A stretch of 64,000 nucleotides of DNA from Papilionanthe hookeriana x Papilionanthe teres (GCA_022702705.1 CM040429.1:109469943-109533942), one strand, 5' to 3'. Positions 46,691 to 59,384 are shown, counted from the stretch's first letter. Program-made: numbers and translations. The notes: generated by a model from the letters alone, not told the origin.

Positions 46691-48158
46691 GTGTCGGGTT
46701 GCAAATTGGTGTTTGCTTCCATATACGGCTTGGACTTCGCGTCTTGAAAATAAAACAAATGAAAGGAGACTATAGACATGAAGTCGATGAAGAAGATTGG
46801 TCGTAAAGAGACCGGGCAAACATCAGGGTATGGACGGACTGGAGGGTACGTCGACTCACACCTCCTCACCACGAGACACGGTCAGGTCCCGTCTATGATC
46901 ACTACTCCATAGGGTGATCTTGTTTCCATTTCAGCTGAAAGAGTTCCAGATGCGCCATTAGCGCGTATGAAAAGAAGAAATGAAAATCACCTCAAGCATC
47001 ACCTCTTAGACAGGATAGAGAGGAGACAAGCTCGGGAGCTAGATGCCGCGCTATCACCCATTCCAGAAGATTCTTACAATCAAAAAATGAAAGAAACTGA
47101 CGACAGTACACCACACACCGATACTGAGCCAGAGACTGCAGAGGATCCCGCGCCGACATTGGATCTGATGGAAGAAATCTTTGCCGGGTGCTGGACTTGC
47201 AACTCGAGTTTACCCAGACTGCCTTCAGATACATGAGCATTTTCAGAATACCCAGAGTGTCACGTTTTACAGTTAGAGGAGTATGGCACGTTTGAGGTGT
47301 ATGCACCTGCCTCAATGCTACTCAAGAGCAGGGAATACCCTAATGAGAACCGTACGTACCAGAGTTCATCCTATCGCTACTACTGCCGCGAGGAGTTCCA
47401 GACTACGTCATGGCAAAGATTAGAAGAATCAGAAAGCAAGAATTTCAACACTATGAAGACATACAAAGAAATTTTGTCAATATCCTGGAAGGACTCGATT
47501 TATAAGCTGATGTATTCTCAAGGAAGCATAAAGAAGAAATTATGTACTTATTGACGCTCTTCAGACTTTGGGCAGAGCGGGCCATCTAAGGCTGAGGATA
47601 TATACAGAGCCGACCAAATGGAAAAGAGGAAAGGGCAGAGTCACAATTCAGTGTGGCTGCTGCTACAATTTTGCTAAAGATTGACAAGGTAATCCCCCAG
47701 GGATTTTACAGCATGATGAGGTGGATCCGCTATGGCTGCAAATCAAAAAGATGATAAAGAGGATGGTCAAGTGGCACGTGTTGCCTGCAGACTGTATCCC
47801 TAACAGCTGCATCATAAATATTTTTGAGGAGGGGGACTATATCCCACTTCATATCGACCACCAGGACTTTGTGAGACCCTTCTGCACGGTCTCTTTTATA
47901 AGTGTAAGTAATATTTTGTTTGGACGAGAAATTCAGATTGTCGGACTGGGAGAATTCTGTGGTTCTATTGAAATTGCTCTACCAGTCGGATCAGTACTGG
48001 TAATAAAAGGAAATGGAGCAGATTTAGCGAAACATTGCATCCCAGGAGTTACAAGAAAAAGGTTGTCAGTCACCTTCAGAAGAATGGATGAAGATAAAGC
48101 GTCGTTTTACTATGAGCTGGATCCAGAGTTGGAGAACCTTCGCCCTTTGACACTGTGA
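46691..48158 (+). pseudogene. AlkB/ALKBH9-like ORF of element B (broken; catalytic part open)
   Basis: The start codon position now reads GTG (46691). The N-terminal ~170 codons are decayed but keep a basic stretch (MKRRNENHLKHHLLDRIERR, about 46967). A frameshift near 47480 and stops near 47500, 47590 and 47680 break the first half of the AlkB domain. The catalytic half is one open frame, 47721-48158. It has His 47850-47852 and Asp 47856-47858 (HID), distal His 48033-48035, RX5R at 48060-48080, and an ending (LDPELENLRPL) also typical of the plant ALKBH9-like family. The predicted enzyme oxidatively demethylates N6-methyladenosine in RNA; this copy cannot make the full protein. The gene order is the same as in A and D. 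Confidence 0.9.
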
Positions 48159-48904
48159 CGGTAGTAACTCCAGGTGTTCGCGAGGGGACTTTTGTTCTGG
48201 AGCGAAACCTTGGCAGGTTGGCTCATCCCCACAATAGTCTCAGACAACAGAAATCTACTACCCCTTACAACGAGTCATGTTAGTTATTGTCACCACTTTT
48301 GCAGCAGCTGGATGATATGATATGCCAGCTCTCTTCATCTTTGTACACATGATCTACTTTTGGATGCTTGTCAGCATATGATCAGTAGTACTACTTTCAG
48401 CAAAATTAATGAAGATTTCTATTTTCAGAAATTCTTTTTCAGCACAAAAGTCGAAAGCCGTAGAACCATGTGTTGGTTTCAGATGAAAAGGACAAAAGAA
48501 TGATGTCGAAGAAAAGGATAAAATGATAACAAAATAAAATTAAAATCAAAATTAAATCAAATAAAATTAAATTGAAATTTAAGTCGAAATTTAAATCAAA
48601 TGAAATTCAATGAAACAAAATGATTTAAAAACAAACAAATGATAATATTCTCTCTCTCTAAATTCTGAGTCCTTAACTCATCTCCGAATCCCTCGCTTTT
48701 GCAAGCACTCCTTGAAATTTGGCACTTTTCACATAGCGCCACTTCTCACAAATTCAAAATATCATGAAATTCTGCAAACCATGCAATGGCTACCGGTCTC
48801 GGTCAAATTACGCCAAATTTGCTTCCTTTGAAAAGCAATACCAAGTTTTACCAAATTCTTCTAAAAACAATTCCTGGATCAGTATCTGATTTCTATGTCC
48901 CTCC
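48159..48904 (+). other. 3' UTR of element B, with degenerate repeat text
   Basis: The first ~480 bp have no gene. From about 48640 the phrases gatcagtatctgatttc and accaagttttaccaaattc recall the ggtaccaaattc / gatcagtacctaaattc repeats of element A's 3' array. I read this as the remains of B's own 3' UTR repeats. It stops against the minus-strand LTR E, so B's PPT and 3' LTR are missing. Confidence 0.5.
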
Positions 48905-51900
48905 TATTACCCCCTTGGGCCGGATGTGAGTCCTTGAGCTTTCCTCCCCAAGAGTCTGTTTTATACCCTTATGCTTAGTGAACTAATGTTTTAATTATCC
49001 CAAAACGTGGGGTAAATATCACTTGATATTTCACTTAGGAGTTAGGTAAGTGGGCCTTTAGAGACAATTTAATTTATGAGAGAATTTAATCAATTTTGAT
49101 GGGCTTTTAGTGTTTCAAAAGTGTTTAAAATTAATTTTTTTTCCTTTTGTAATCCTCATTAGTCAATTTTCAATTAGGTCTAGCTCACTACTAAGCCCTC
49201 AATGTTTTAGTGGGTCTATTTTGTGATCTTAGAAAAGTGAAGTTGTATAATCATGATTCTTATTAAATTAATTATCATTTAAGAATCATAAAAAGGGGTA
49301 TTTAATAAGTGGATTATCAATTTCCAAAAATCAACCCCTAACGTTGAAGGTCATTTAATTTATTTTCATCCAATTTCTAATGATTAATAAAATTATAAGC
49401 TTATCCTTTTAATACGACAAAGATGAGATGGGTTTCTAGCATTTATCCCTTTATACTTCAATCATTAGAACATAATAATTAAGATCATTCATTTCCTATT
49501 TCTCACTTTAATTAAGCCTAAATATTGATTATGGCTAAATTCATCAAAATTACGCATTTACCCCTAAAGTCCTTGTCACTTTATAATTCATTAAGCTTAA
49601 CTCAAATGACTTTGAAACTTTCATATTACCCCACTCATGGGTCAATGAACACATTAAAGGAGAAAATGTGATTTTTCCTAGTTTAATTTAATTTATATAA
49701 TTATTTTAATACAAAAATAAGATTTTAAAGGGAAATTTAATAACTTAATTAAAACAAAGTTTCTATTTTTGAGAAAATTATTGGAGGTTCACATCAACTA
49801 GAGGACTACTTGGACTAAATTTCATGATTTTTTGAATTTTAATTTAATTATTATAATTATTTCAATTTTTAGAGTAATAATTAAATATAAAATATTATTT
49901 AAGTGGAAAATTAATTTTTATATTTTTCTAAAAATCGCTCTGAGGTCAGGGGACCCAAAAAAAATAAATTTCATATTTTCTAATTTTTCTTTGAATTATT
50001 AGAATTATTTTAGTGAGAATTTAAGGAATTTCCATTTTTTTGTCCTTTAAAAATAATTTTAACCCCTTTAAAATTGAATATTTTAGTTTTTAGAGATTAA
50101 ATTATTCCAATTGTTCCTAAATGATTAAGAGATAATTTAGAACATTTTCATCAATTTTATTAATTTTATTAATTTTATGAATTTTTAATTATTTAAAATA
50201 TTTAAAATTTTAATTTTAGGCTTAAAATGAAGATTTTATTTTAATCTTAATTTTATTTTTAAAAAATTCTTCTAGGTGCCAGGAACTCCCATAACCAATT
50301 TTAAAAAATTTTGACTTATATTTTAATTATTAAAAATCATTTTAGTGTCAAAAATACCATTTAGCTTAGAAAATTCATTTGAGTGACCAAATTAACTCCA
50401 ATTGACTTGAAAATTTTTATGAGAGTTCTTCTAGCTTTAAATTATAGCGGAGAGTTATTTTTGACTTATTTTTAATTTATATTTAATCCAATTTAATTTT
50501 ATTTGAATTTTAGGTCTTATTTACCATTAGGGTTATTTTTTATGACTTAAACCAAATTTCCATTTTTATTAGGGTCCTCTGGTCATAAGTAACCTACCAA
50601 AATTTACTTCATATTTTTCTAATCTTTATTCTAATTATTATGATTTTTACACCAAAATAGGCATGATAATTTGAAAAATAGAGATCTCTGTCCTCTGACT
50701 TTGGAAAAATCAGAGAAGATCCTCTAAGACAGAGGCAAAAACATACCAAAATGTCAAGCTATGGTAAAATATGAATCAAAAGACTTCATACTGTATTTAA
50801 TTCATTAAAAATCAAACATGCATCAAATAAATTTCAAACCATTTTGAAATTGTTTTCCTCTGTTCACTGATCACTAGGATACTTTTATTTTATTTTCCTG
50901 AATTTTGTACACAAAGTTATGGATTTTTAAATGTGGACTGATTCAAATAATTCACAAAATCCCTAATTTCCTACTTAAACCATGCAGCGCCACCTCATCC
51001 TCGACAGCTCTGAAGTGATATTCGTCGCTCCGCCATTTAACACCTCCTTCTTACTCAGCTGCCACTCGGCCAGGCTTTATGTATCAAAGATTTATCCGAC
51101 GCAATCCTTACCATCCATCCATTACACGTGTGATCCGGCGGTTCCTGTTCATCGTCTTCATCTAGTTCATCCCGAGCACCGTCCATCTTCTAGTCTTAAG
51201 AACTAGAGCTAGACTCAACCAAATCAAATGGGGTTTGTTTTTAGAGCATCATCTAAGCAAGATGAACCTATCTATATGGCTTGTATGAAATGAAATACAA
51301 TATACATTTATGGAGGACGAAGAATAGCTCAAGAGAGGGAGAGAGTTCAATACCTTTGTCTGAGAGGGTAGGCCTCAATCAGATGGTTGTAGCATCTTTG
51401 ATTGGACCCAAAGAACCTCTAGATGAAGTCTTTTGCACTAGTGAAATGTCTATACCTGAATTCAATCAAGGTCGATTTCAGGTGTTGATTAAAGTCTGGT
51501 ACATAGGCTTTCTGTGATGGGGCTTTGATGGGAGAACTTCTTCTTTCAGTGCTGTGAAGGTATAGGCACAGTTAATTGAACTTTAGTGCAGTGTGGAGCT
51601 TTGGCGAAAAGTGTTCTGTTTTCGACGGTAATTTTAGTGGGAAAATTGGCTCTAGACAGTGGGATTCAATGGCTAAAGATGGTGGGTTTGCATTCAAGAG
51701 GTCTCAGGGAAGCTATGGGAGAAATTTGGCAGAGTTTCCTTAGGAAATTTTCAGCACCTCTCCTTTGGTCGTGAAGGGTGGCTTTTATAGCCATGTCCAA
51801 TGGGTGGAGCTTAGGGTGCCAATGTGGGTTCTTTAGGTTACTTATGGAGAGGGCTGAGCAGTGCAATTGATCAATGAAGGGATGTCACACTGACAAGTCT

Positions 51901-52320
51901 CAATTTTTGGTTTAATGGGATATGGGGGCGCTCGGGCTCAGCCATTCCAATGGCTAGGTCGGCCGGCAAGGACAAGGAAGGTGGATGGCAGGCTGATGAG
52001 TGGTAAGGGAGGTTTAAATGATGCTTAATTGGCTTCCATGATGAGTAGTTTGCTTGAAGTAATGGTTTAGCCAAAAAAACAAAAAGCAAGTTGACTTGGT
52101 GAGGGACCTTTGATCCATAGCTCATTTGAGCTAGTTTTGGTGGATTTAGACCAGTCCTTAGGGTTCATTTGGTTAGCTGTGGTGAGCTCAATTTGACCAA
52201 TATGGCTAAATTTGGTGACATTTACTATGGCTTAATTTGGGTCACTTTGGGTTCAAGTTGGGTGATGGCGAGTGGAGTCGGGTCACTTCGATGTCGTCGC
52301 CGTCAATTCTCATGTCAATG
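48905..52320 (-). repeat. LTR E: truncated minus-strand LTR of the A superfamily
   Basis: Read on the minus strand, this aligns in order with element A's LTR from about its 3250 position to about 7800. It shares the Cys-poor text around accatcaagc, a TATA box (TATAAAA, plus-strand 51783-51789), the GC-rich island near 50980-51200, the gtgaacagagga block near 50855, and the ttcactNagca block near 48970. Both ends of the LTR are missing. ORFs 50982-51206, 51281-51517, 51586-51774 and their antisense partners lie in it and are not supported as genes. Confidence 0.75.
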
Positions 52321-52689
52321 TCATGGAGTCGCCACTCTGTTTTGATATTGCCCTAATCTTATTTCTATGAATCCTATAAGGGAATCAAAAAATTTAGGGC
52401 TAATATAAAACGAGAGAAAAGAAGTTGTTTTGTGATAATCCTTATAAAGAAGATCCTAGAATGCCATATCCTAGAGTTTCTATATAAAGAATATCGTGAA
52501 GTGTCAACCAGAGATTCTGTCATGGGTTCTTTAATTCTCCTATCGAAGAAAGCTTCTATAGTTAATTACATCTAAGAAAATTTATATTTTGTCTAAGAAA
52601 ACTTCTTATTAATGTTGATCACTATTTTTCTGGAATTTTTTTTGCTTTTAGGGAAAGATGTACCCACTATCAATCCCAAATATCGTTGT

Positions 52690-52920
52690 GTTATGTCATT
52701 TTCATGTCATGTTGTTTGGTTTGTCGAAGGTTGTAGGTTCTGTGGCTAACCTAAAAGTTTTGGTTTTGTTATTGTTGTCGATGTCGTTATTTTGTTGAAA
52801 GTTTTAGGTTTTGTGGCTAACATAAAAGTTTGGTTTTGTCATTGTTGTCAATGTCGTTGTTTTGTTGATAGTTTTAGGTTTTGTGGCTAACCTAAAAGTT
52901 TTGATTTTGTCATTGTTCGT
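52690..52920. repeat. ~78-bp tandem repeat in LTR D (3 units)
   Basis: Units contain ttgttgNNagttttaggttttgtggctaacctaaaag and a gtcattgttgtcNatgtcg end. Confidence 0.8.
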
Positions 52921-53019
52921 CCAGAATGTCATCCTGCAAAACAGAGTTAGCATACCCTATAACATGCAAAGGAAATCTAAATGAATTTGTCTTCATCCTG
53001 CAAAGAAAACATTATCAGA

Positions 53020-53690
53020 AATAGTGTCACATTCATTGTCTCAGAATTTTGTAGGATGTTTGGATTTAACATATCTTGAATGTCAGTTAATGTCGTTTGA
53101 AATATTTGGATTGATATCGGTGTTTGCCAAATTTGCATTTGAAATGCCAATTTTATGTCAAACTTTGTTTGAAATGTCAAATTTATGTCAATTATGTCGA
53201 TTTAGGTTTGCAATATCAAATTTATGTCGATTATGTCAAATCTTGTTTGAAATGTCAAATTTATGTCGATTATGTTTGAAATGTCAGATTTATGTCGATT
53301 TTGTCGATGGAATGTTTGGAATGTCAAATTTATGTCAATTTTGGTTTGAAATGTCGAATTTTATTTTGGTTTGAAATGTCAAATTTATGTCGATTATGTT
53401 GATTATTGGTTTGAAATGTTGAATTTATGTCGGTTATGTTGATTTTGGTTTGAAATGTCGAATTTATGTCGGTTATGTTGATTAAATGTTTAGAATGTTG
53501 AATTTATGTCGGTTATGTCGATTTTGGTTTGAAATGTCAAATTTATGTCGGTTATGTTGATTTTGATTTGAAATGTCGAATTTATGTCGGTTATGTCAAT
53601 TTTGGTTTATGTCGATTTTGCTTTGAAATGTCTAATTTATGTCGGTTATATTGATTTTGGTTTGAAATGTCGAATTTATTTCTTGACTTA
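53020..53690. repeat. ~38-40-bp tandem array in LTR D
   Basis: About 15 variable units of the type ggtttgaaatgtcgaatt followed by tatgtcggttatgttgatt. The ORF 53024-53374, with its Cys-Gln/Leu-Cys pattern, is simply the translation of this array. Confidence 0.88.
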
Positions 53691-53739
53691 AGTTTAAACT
53701 TAAATCTTAAGTTCAATTCTGTCTGCACTTAAGTTGAAT

Positions 53740-54200
53740 TTACTTGAGTTCATGTCTGTTTGTACTTAAGTTAAAAGGTTGAAAGTTAGATTCAATATTG
53801 ATTGAATCTAATTAACTTGAGTTCATGTCTGTCTGAACTTAAGTTAAAAGGTTGGAAGTTAGATTCAATATTGATTGAATTAACTTGGGTTCATGTCTGG
53901 TTGAACCTAAGTTGAATTAACTTGAGTTCATGTCTGTCTGAACTTAAGTTAAAGGTTTGGAAGTTAGATTCAATATTGATTGAATTAACTTGGGTTCATG
54001 TCTGGTTGAACCTAAGTTGAATTAACTTAAGTTCATGTCTATTTGAACTTAAGTTAAAGGTTTGGAAGTTAGATTCAATATTGATTGAATTAACTTGGGT
54101 TCATGTCTGGTTGAACCTAAGTTGAATTCAATGTTGATTGAATCTAACTAACTTGAGTTCATGTCTGTTTGAACTTAAGTTAAAGGTTTGGTTTAATCAG
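53740..54200. repeat. ~105-bp tandem array in LTR D (about 4 units)
   Basis: Units combine ttcatgtctgtctgaac, ttaagttaaaggtttgg and aagttagattcaatattgat. They contain the palindrome aacttaagtt. Confidence 0.85.
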
Positions 54201-54649
54201 AATAGACCTAATTAAGTTATAAGTGTTGTTTAAATAGGACTTAAAGGTTAATTAAGTCTAATAAATTATACTTAATTAGAATTGCAAACCATCTAATTCC
54301 TTTTTAGGTACGGCTTAAGTTTTAATTAAGTCTAATTTGATTTAACCGAGATTTGTTTAGATATTAAGTCTTACTGAATTAGACTTAATCATGGTTTGTG
54401 TTTATTTAAACCTTAGTTGATTAAGTTTTAATGATTTAATTAAGTCTAATGTGATAGACTTAATTAAGGTTTATGTTGGAATTAGGTTTGAATTAAGTTA
54501 GGTTGAACCTAGACTTAAGGTTAACTTAAGTTCAATATGGGTTGAACTCAAGTTAAGATTTGAGTTTAATTTAAGTTTGGTTCAAGGTAGGATGAATCTA
54601 GATTTAAGGTTGGCTTAAGCTCAATGTGGGTTGAACTTAAGTTAAAGTT

Positions 54650-55450
54650 GAACATGGGTTCATATTGTGTTAAACCTAAGTTGACCTAATTAGGGTTTAT
54701 GTTTGATTTAACCTTAGTTAGTTAAGGTTTAATGGTTTAACTAGGTCTAATAGGTTAGACCTAATTAGTCTTTATGTTTGATTAAACCTTATTTAGTTAA
54801 GGTTTAATGGTTTAACTAGGTCTAATGGGTTAGACCTAAATAGGGTTTAGGTTTGATTAAACCTTAGTTAATTAAGGTTTAATGGTTTAATTAGGTCTAA
54901 TGGGTTAAACCTAATTAGGGTTTAGTTTTGATTAAACCTTAGTTAGTTAAGGTTTAATGGTTTAATTAGGTCTAATGGGTTAGACCTAATTAGGGTTTAG
55001 GTTTGATCAAAACCTTAGTTAGTTAAGGTTTAATGGTTTAATTAGGTCTAATGGGTTAGACCTAACTAGGGTTTATGTTTGATTAAACCTTAGTTAATTA
55101 AGGTTTAATGGTTTACCTAGGTCTAATGGGTTAGACCTAATTAGGGTTTACGTTTGAGGTTTAATGGTTTAATTAGGTCTAATGGGTTAGACCTAATTAG
55201 GGTTTAAATTTGATTAAACCTTAGTTAGTTAAGGTTTAATGGTTTAATTAGGTCTAATGGGTTAGACCTAATTAGTGTTTAGGTTTGATTAAACACTAGT
55301 TAGTTATGGTTTAATGGTTTAAATAGGTCTAATGGGTTAGACTTAATTAGGGTTTATGTTTGATTAAACCTTAGTTAGTTAAAGTTTAATGGTTTAACTA
55401 GGTCTAATGGGTTAGACCTAATTAGGGTTTATGTTTGATTAAAGGGTTTG
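54650..55450. repeat. ~76-bp palindrome-bearing tandem array in LTR D (about 10 units)
   Basis: Each unit holds two inverted repeats: ttaggtctaa...ttagacctaa (3-4-base loop) and aaacctta...taaggttt. Three ~58-bp units of a related repeat follow at 55440-55620. Confidence 0.9.
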
Positions 55451-56361
55451 ATTTTGGTTTATTAAGTCTAATATGTCCTTAAACTTAATTAAAGGGTTTT
55501 GATTTTTGATTAATTAAGTTTAATATGTCCTTAAATTTAATTAAAAGGTTTGATTTTTTATTAATTAAGTTTAATATGTCCTTAAACTTAATTAAAAGGT
55601 TTTGATTTTTGTCTTAAACCTTAAGGTTTAATTGTTTAACTAGGTTTAAGTTGTCTTTAAACCTAATTATTGTTTAATTTGTGTTCATTTAAGTTTGGAT
55701 TCATCACTTGCTTAATCCATGATGAGATGGATTAAATATGTGAAGAGGAGGTTTTGAATTATTAATTTTAAAATTAATAAATCTTAACCTTGTTTCAAAA
55801 TGTCTTTTAGATTGATTTGATGACTTGAGAATTGTTGTTTTAGGATTGGTGTCTGTCATCCTAAGGTTCTCAATCATTTTGCATTTAAATTTTCCAATTT
55901 TCCTAATTTTATAATTATTTTTGAAAATAATTACAAAATATCATGGAAATTAGGAAATCACATCCTAGAGAGTTATCCTAGCCTTAGAAAAATCAGAAGA
56001 TGTGTCTAAGGACTTAAAGGTTCTTCCCTAAAAATTTCATATTTTTCTGACTTGTAAATAATTTTTAATAAATAAAATACTCTAAAGAGTATTTAATTAA
56101 TTAAAAATTAAATACTGAGAATAAAATTATGATTTTAGTCTCATAATTTTCTTCTCTTCAAGAGCTTTCCATAGGTATTTCTATTTTATTTTTATGACCT
56201 CTGGATCAAAAGATATGGAATTTTGAAGTTTTTAAGGTTTTTCTGAATTAATTTAACCCAGAAAACCCAGGACGAGCCACGCGTCCTCGTACGTGTCAAA
56301 CGGGTAGGATGATCCCGTGTATGGCACGGAACAGCAAACACAGCGGGCTTAGATCAGCGCC

Positions 56362-56387
56362 GTCCGTTCCCGTGTTCGGGAACGGAC
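56362..56387. other. 11-bp perfect palindrome in GC-rich island of LTR D
   Basis: The arms gtccgttcccg and cgggaacggac are separated by four bases (tgtt). It lies in the CpG-rich stretch that corresponds to the islands at 5098 and 25667, though those lack this exact palindrome. Confidence 0.75.
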
Positions 56388-56917
56388 AACGAAGTTAATT
56401 CCCCATTTAATTCGTAAATTTTCGAACCGTTAAACTTCAAAGTTCAATATCTCACTCATTTCTCAACAAAATTGAGTGATGTTTGAACCTATGGAATCAT
56501 ATGGACGTATAGAATGTATCTATACAGTGATTATACATTTCTGGGCTAGTTTAACCCATGATATTTCGAATATATGAAATATTTTGGAGAAAATAAATCC
56601 ATACCTTAGCCAAAAGATTGTCGAGCTTGATCAGGGTTGATGGTCAGCTTCTAGGACTCCCAAAGAAGATCCTTGTCACTTCAATTTGGTTTTGTAGCTA
56701 GCCTTAGTGAGCAATTTTGGCAAAATGGCTAGTTTGGGTTGATTTTGGAAATTGGCCAAATTGGCTTGATTAGGCTAACACTATGGCTTGGGTTTGATTG
56801 GAATGGGTTGCTGAGGCCCCCAGGAAGATTTTTTGTTTAGGGAGCCAAGGGATTTGGGCAGCCTATAGGTTTCTATAGGATCATTCTCTCCTCTTGGTAT
56901 TTTCGGCCAAGGTGGGG

Positions 56918-56925
56918 TATTTATA
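56918..56925 (-). promoter_or_regulatory. TATA box in LTR D
   Basis: It reads TATAAATA on the minus strand, within catggctataaata. LTR E has catggctataaaa at its matching place. It lies 2.4 kb from the LTR start, as in element A. Confidence 0.55.
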
Positions 56926-57559
56926 GCCATGAATGGCTATTGATTAACCTTGGTTAACTTGGATTTGATCATAGTATGGTTAGGGCTATAGAGTACAACC
57001 TCCCCTATGTAAACCAAGCTTCACCTCTTCTTCCTCCATGAGAATTTTGCCACTTAAGCAAGTGCACAATTCATGGCAATTTTGGCTTAAATTTTGTCAT
57101 GATGGATTTTAACCTCTTTGTTTCCATTCCATTGGCTAAGTGGGAGGTTCATGGTGACTTAAATGGATGAGACCCTCTCCTTGCAACACCTCATTTATCA
57201 TTTCTTGAGGTGGTGACACATTAGCCCCTCTCTTAATATTTTTCATGAAATGTTATGATGAGTTTATCCATGGTGTGAAGGATGGTTAAAGCTTTGTCTC
57301 CTCACTATTGGGTGGCTAGGGATGTGGCTAAACTAACCTCACCATGGAAAGACACCTCACACTTTAAATTACCATGGTTTTGCCACCTCATTTCTCATGT
57401 CATGATGGCCCTTTACCATGATTAAATGTGAGTGATTCATGGGTTGTTTTTTCTTTCATGGGTCATATGGGTTGTGTCTAACCCATATAAGGTCATGTGT
57501 GATGTCATAAAAGAGTTTTAGAATTTTTAGAAAACCATATGTCATAGGTTAAAAAATTC

Positions 57560-58135
57560 CATTTAATGCCATCTTCATTTTAATTTCCATATTTAATTAA
57601 TTATGTTATTAATTAAATATTGAAAATTATTTTATTAATCAATAATTAATTGGAAATAATTCCAAATTAATTATTTGATTAATATCCATGTCATTAAAAT
57701 TGATTTTTGTCTCTTTTTATGACTTTTCAATTTAATTTTCATTTTAATTAATTATGTCATTAATTAAAATATGAAAATTAAATTATTGATCAATTAATTA
57801 ATTAAAAATAATTTTGGAATTAATTATTTGGTTAATTCCATTATTTTTAATTAATTTGTGAATTTTGTGATTTTATGGCTTATGAATTTAATTTTTCATT
57901 TTAATTATTTATGTCATTAATTAAAATTTAAAAATTAATTCATTAGCCAATTAATTAATCAAAATAATTTTGAGATCAATTATTTGATTAAATTTACATT
58001 TTATGACTTTTAATTTAATTTTCATATTAATTAACCATGTCATTTGATTAATTAAAATATTGAAAATTAACTTATTAGTCAATTTAATTAATCAAAATAA
58101 TTTTTGAAATTAATTTGATTAATTTTTATCATTGT
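57560..58135. repeat. AT-rich degenerate tandem repeat in U3 of LTR D
   Basis: About four diverged copies (125-160 bp apart) of ttaattatgtcattaattaaa followed by gaaaattaa and a ttNattaattaa block. Confidence 0.7.
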
Positions 58136-58189
58136 GAGATCTTAAACATGTCGTTGGTTATTTGATCAAAAATTGATAATGTTAACCAA

Positions 58190-59325
58190 AATTGACTTTT
58201 TAGGTCATGTGTTGACCCATTGGGTCAATAAGGTTGGTATTGGAACTGGATTAGTCATTTTGACCAAAATTGTCATTTTAGGTGAAAAGGTTGTGTTATG
58301 GGGTAAACAGGGTTGGTCATAGGGTCTGGATTGACCATATTGACCGAAATTGTCATTTTAGGTAAAAAGGTTGACCTGTGGGGTCAACAAGGTTGGTCAT
58401 CGGGTCTGGATTGACCATTTTGACCAAAATTGTATTTTAGGTAAAAAGGTTGACTCGTAGAGTCAACGGGGTTAGTCATTAGTCCGGATTGACCATTTTG
58501 ACCAAAATTATCATTTTAGGTAAAAAAAGTTGACCTGTGGGGTCAACAGGGTTGGTCATTGGGTCTGGATTGACCATTTTGACCAAATTTGTCATTTTAG
58601 GTAAAAAGATTGACCTGTGGGGTCAACAGGGTTGGTCATCGGGTCTGGATTGACCATTTTGACCAAAATTGTCATTTTAGGTAAAAAGGTTGACTTGTGG
58701 GGTCAACAGGGTTGGTCATTGGGTCTGGATTGACCAATTTGACCAAAATTGTCATTTTAGGTAAAAAAGTTGTCTCGTGGGGTCATTGGGTCTGGGTTGA
58801 CCATTTTGACCAAAATTATCATTTTGGGTAAAAAGGTTGACCTATGGAGTCAGCAAGGTTGGTAATTGGGCTAGGATTGACCATTTTGACCAAAACTGTC
58901 ATTTTGGATAAAAAGGTTGACTTATGGGATCAACAGGGTTGGTCGTAGGGTCTGGATTGACCATTTTGACCAAAGTTGTCATTTTAGGTAAAAGGGTTGA
59001 CCTGTGGGGTCAACAAGGTTGGTGATTGGGTCTGGATTGACCATTTTGACCAAAGTTGTCATTTTAGGTAAAAAAGTTGACCTGTGGGGTCAACAGGGTT
59101 GGTCATTGGGTCAGGATTGACCATTTTGACCAAAATTGTCATTTCAGGTAAAAAGGTTGACCTGTGGGGTCAACAGGGTTGGTCATTGGGCCTGGATTGA
59201 CCATTTTGACCAAAATTGTCATTTTGGATAAAAAGGTTGACCTGTGGGGTCAACAGGGTTGGTCATTGGGTCTGGATTGACCATTTTGACCAAAGTTGTT
59301 ATTTTAAGTCAAAATACTGACCTAT
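58190..59325 (-). repeat. ~80-bp tandem array dense in TTGAC cores, U3 of LTR D
   Basis: About 14 units repeat at close to 80 bp. A typical unit has aggttgacctgtggggtcaac, then a ggttggtcattgggtctgg segment, then attgaccattttgacc. Each unit has three or four TTGACC/GGTCAA cores, including the near-palindrome gttgacc-tgtg-gggtcaac. TTGAC(C/T) is the core of the plant W-box bound by WRKY factors. The array lies between the LTR start and the TATA box, where enhancers act. Confidence 0.9.
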
Positions 59326-59344
59326 TGTAAAAATGAGCTCAACA

Positions 59345-59358
59345 AAAGGGCCCTCAAT
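59345..59358 (-). other. Polypurine tract region of element D
   Basis: It reads attgagggcccttt on the minus strand, directly before the LTR's TG. It matches the block at 22687-22700 in element A. Confidence 0.65.
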
Positions 59359-59365
59359 ATGTATG

Positions 59366-59384
59366 GAATACTGCATAAGTATTC
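59366..59384 (-). other. Hairpin before the PPT of element D
   Basis: The arms gaatact and agtattc (7 bp, perfect) enclose a 5-base loop. The block ggtcaacaccaata (59404-59391, minus) precedes it, as in element A, but the stem sequence is wholly different. Confidence 0.6.

Larger units (their letters stand above)
52338..59344 (-). repeat. LTR of element D (about 7007 bp)
   Basis: On the minus strand it begins TGTTGAGCTC at 59344, next to the PPT. Its terminal part resembles element A's LTR end (the agatgtaattaactat block, near 52560) and it ends near CAAAACA at 52338. It keeps the A plan: U3 with a TATA box (TATAAATA, plus-strand 56918-56925, 2.4 kb in), a GC-rich island near 56270-56390 and AT-rich DNA. 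Most of the remainder is tandem repeats. Just past the end, 52334 down to 52325 reads tggcgactcc, a PBS-like stub. The inner boundary is less certain than the outer one. Confidence 0.75.

Noticed and set aside
50982..51774. Short plus-strand ORFs in the LTR E region
   Set aside because: They are antisense to the LTR, without homology, and fall in the GC-rich island and leader.
53024..53374. Cys-rich repetitive protein of 116 codons
   Set aside because: It is a translation of the ~38-40-bp tandem array; other units break the frame.
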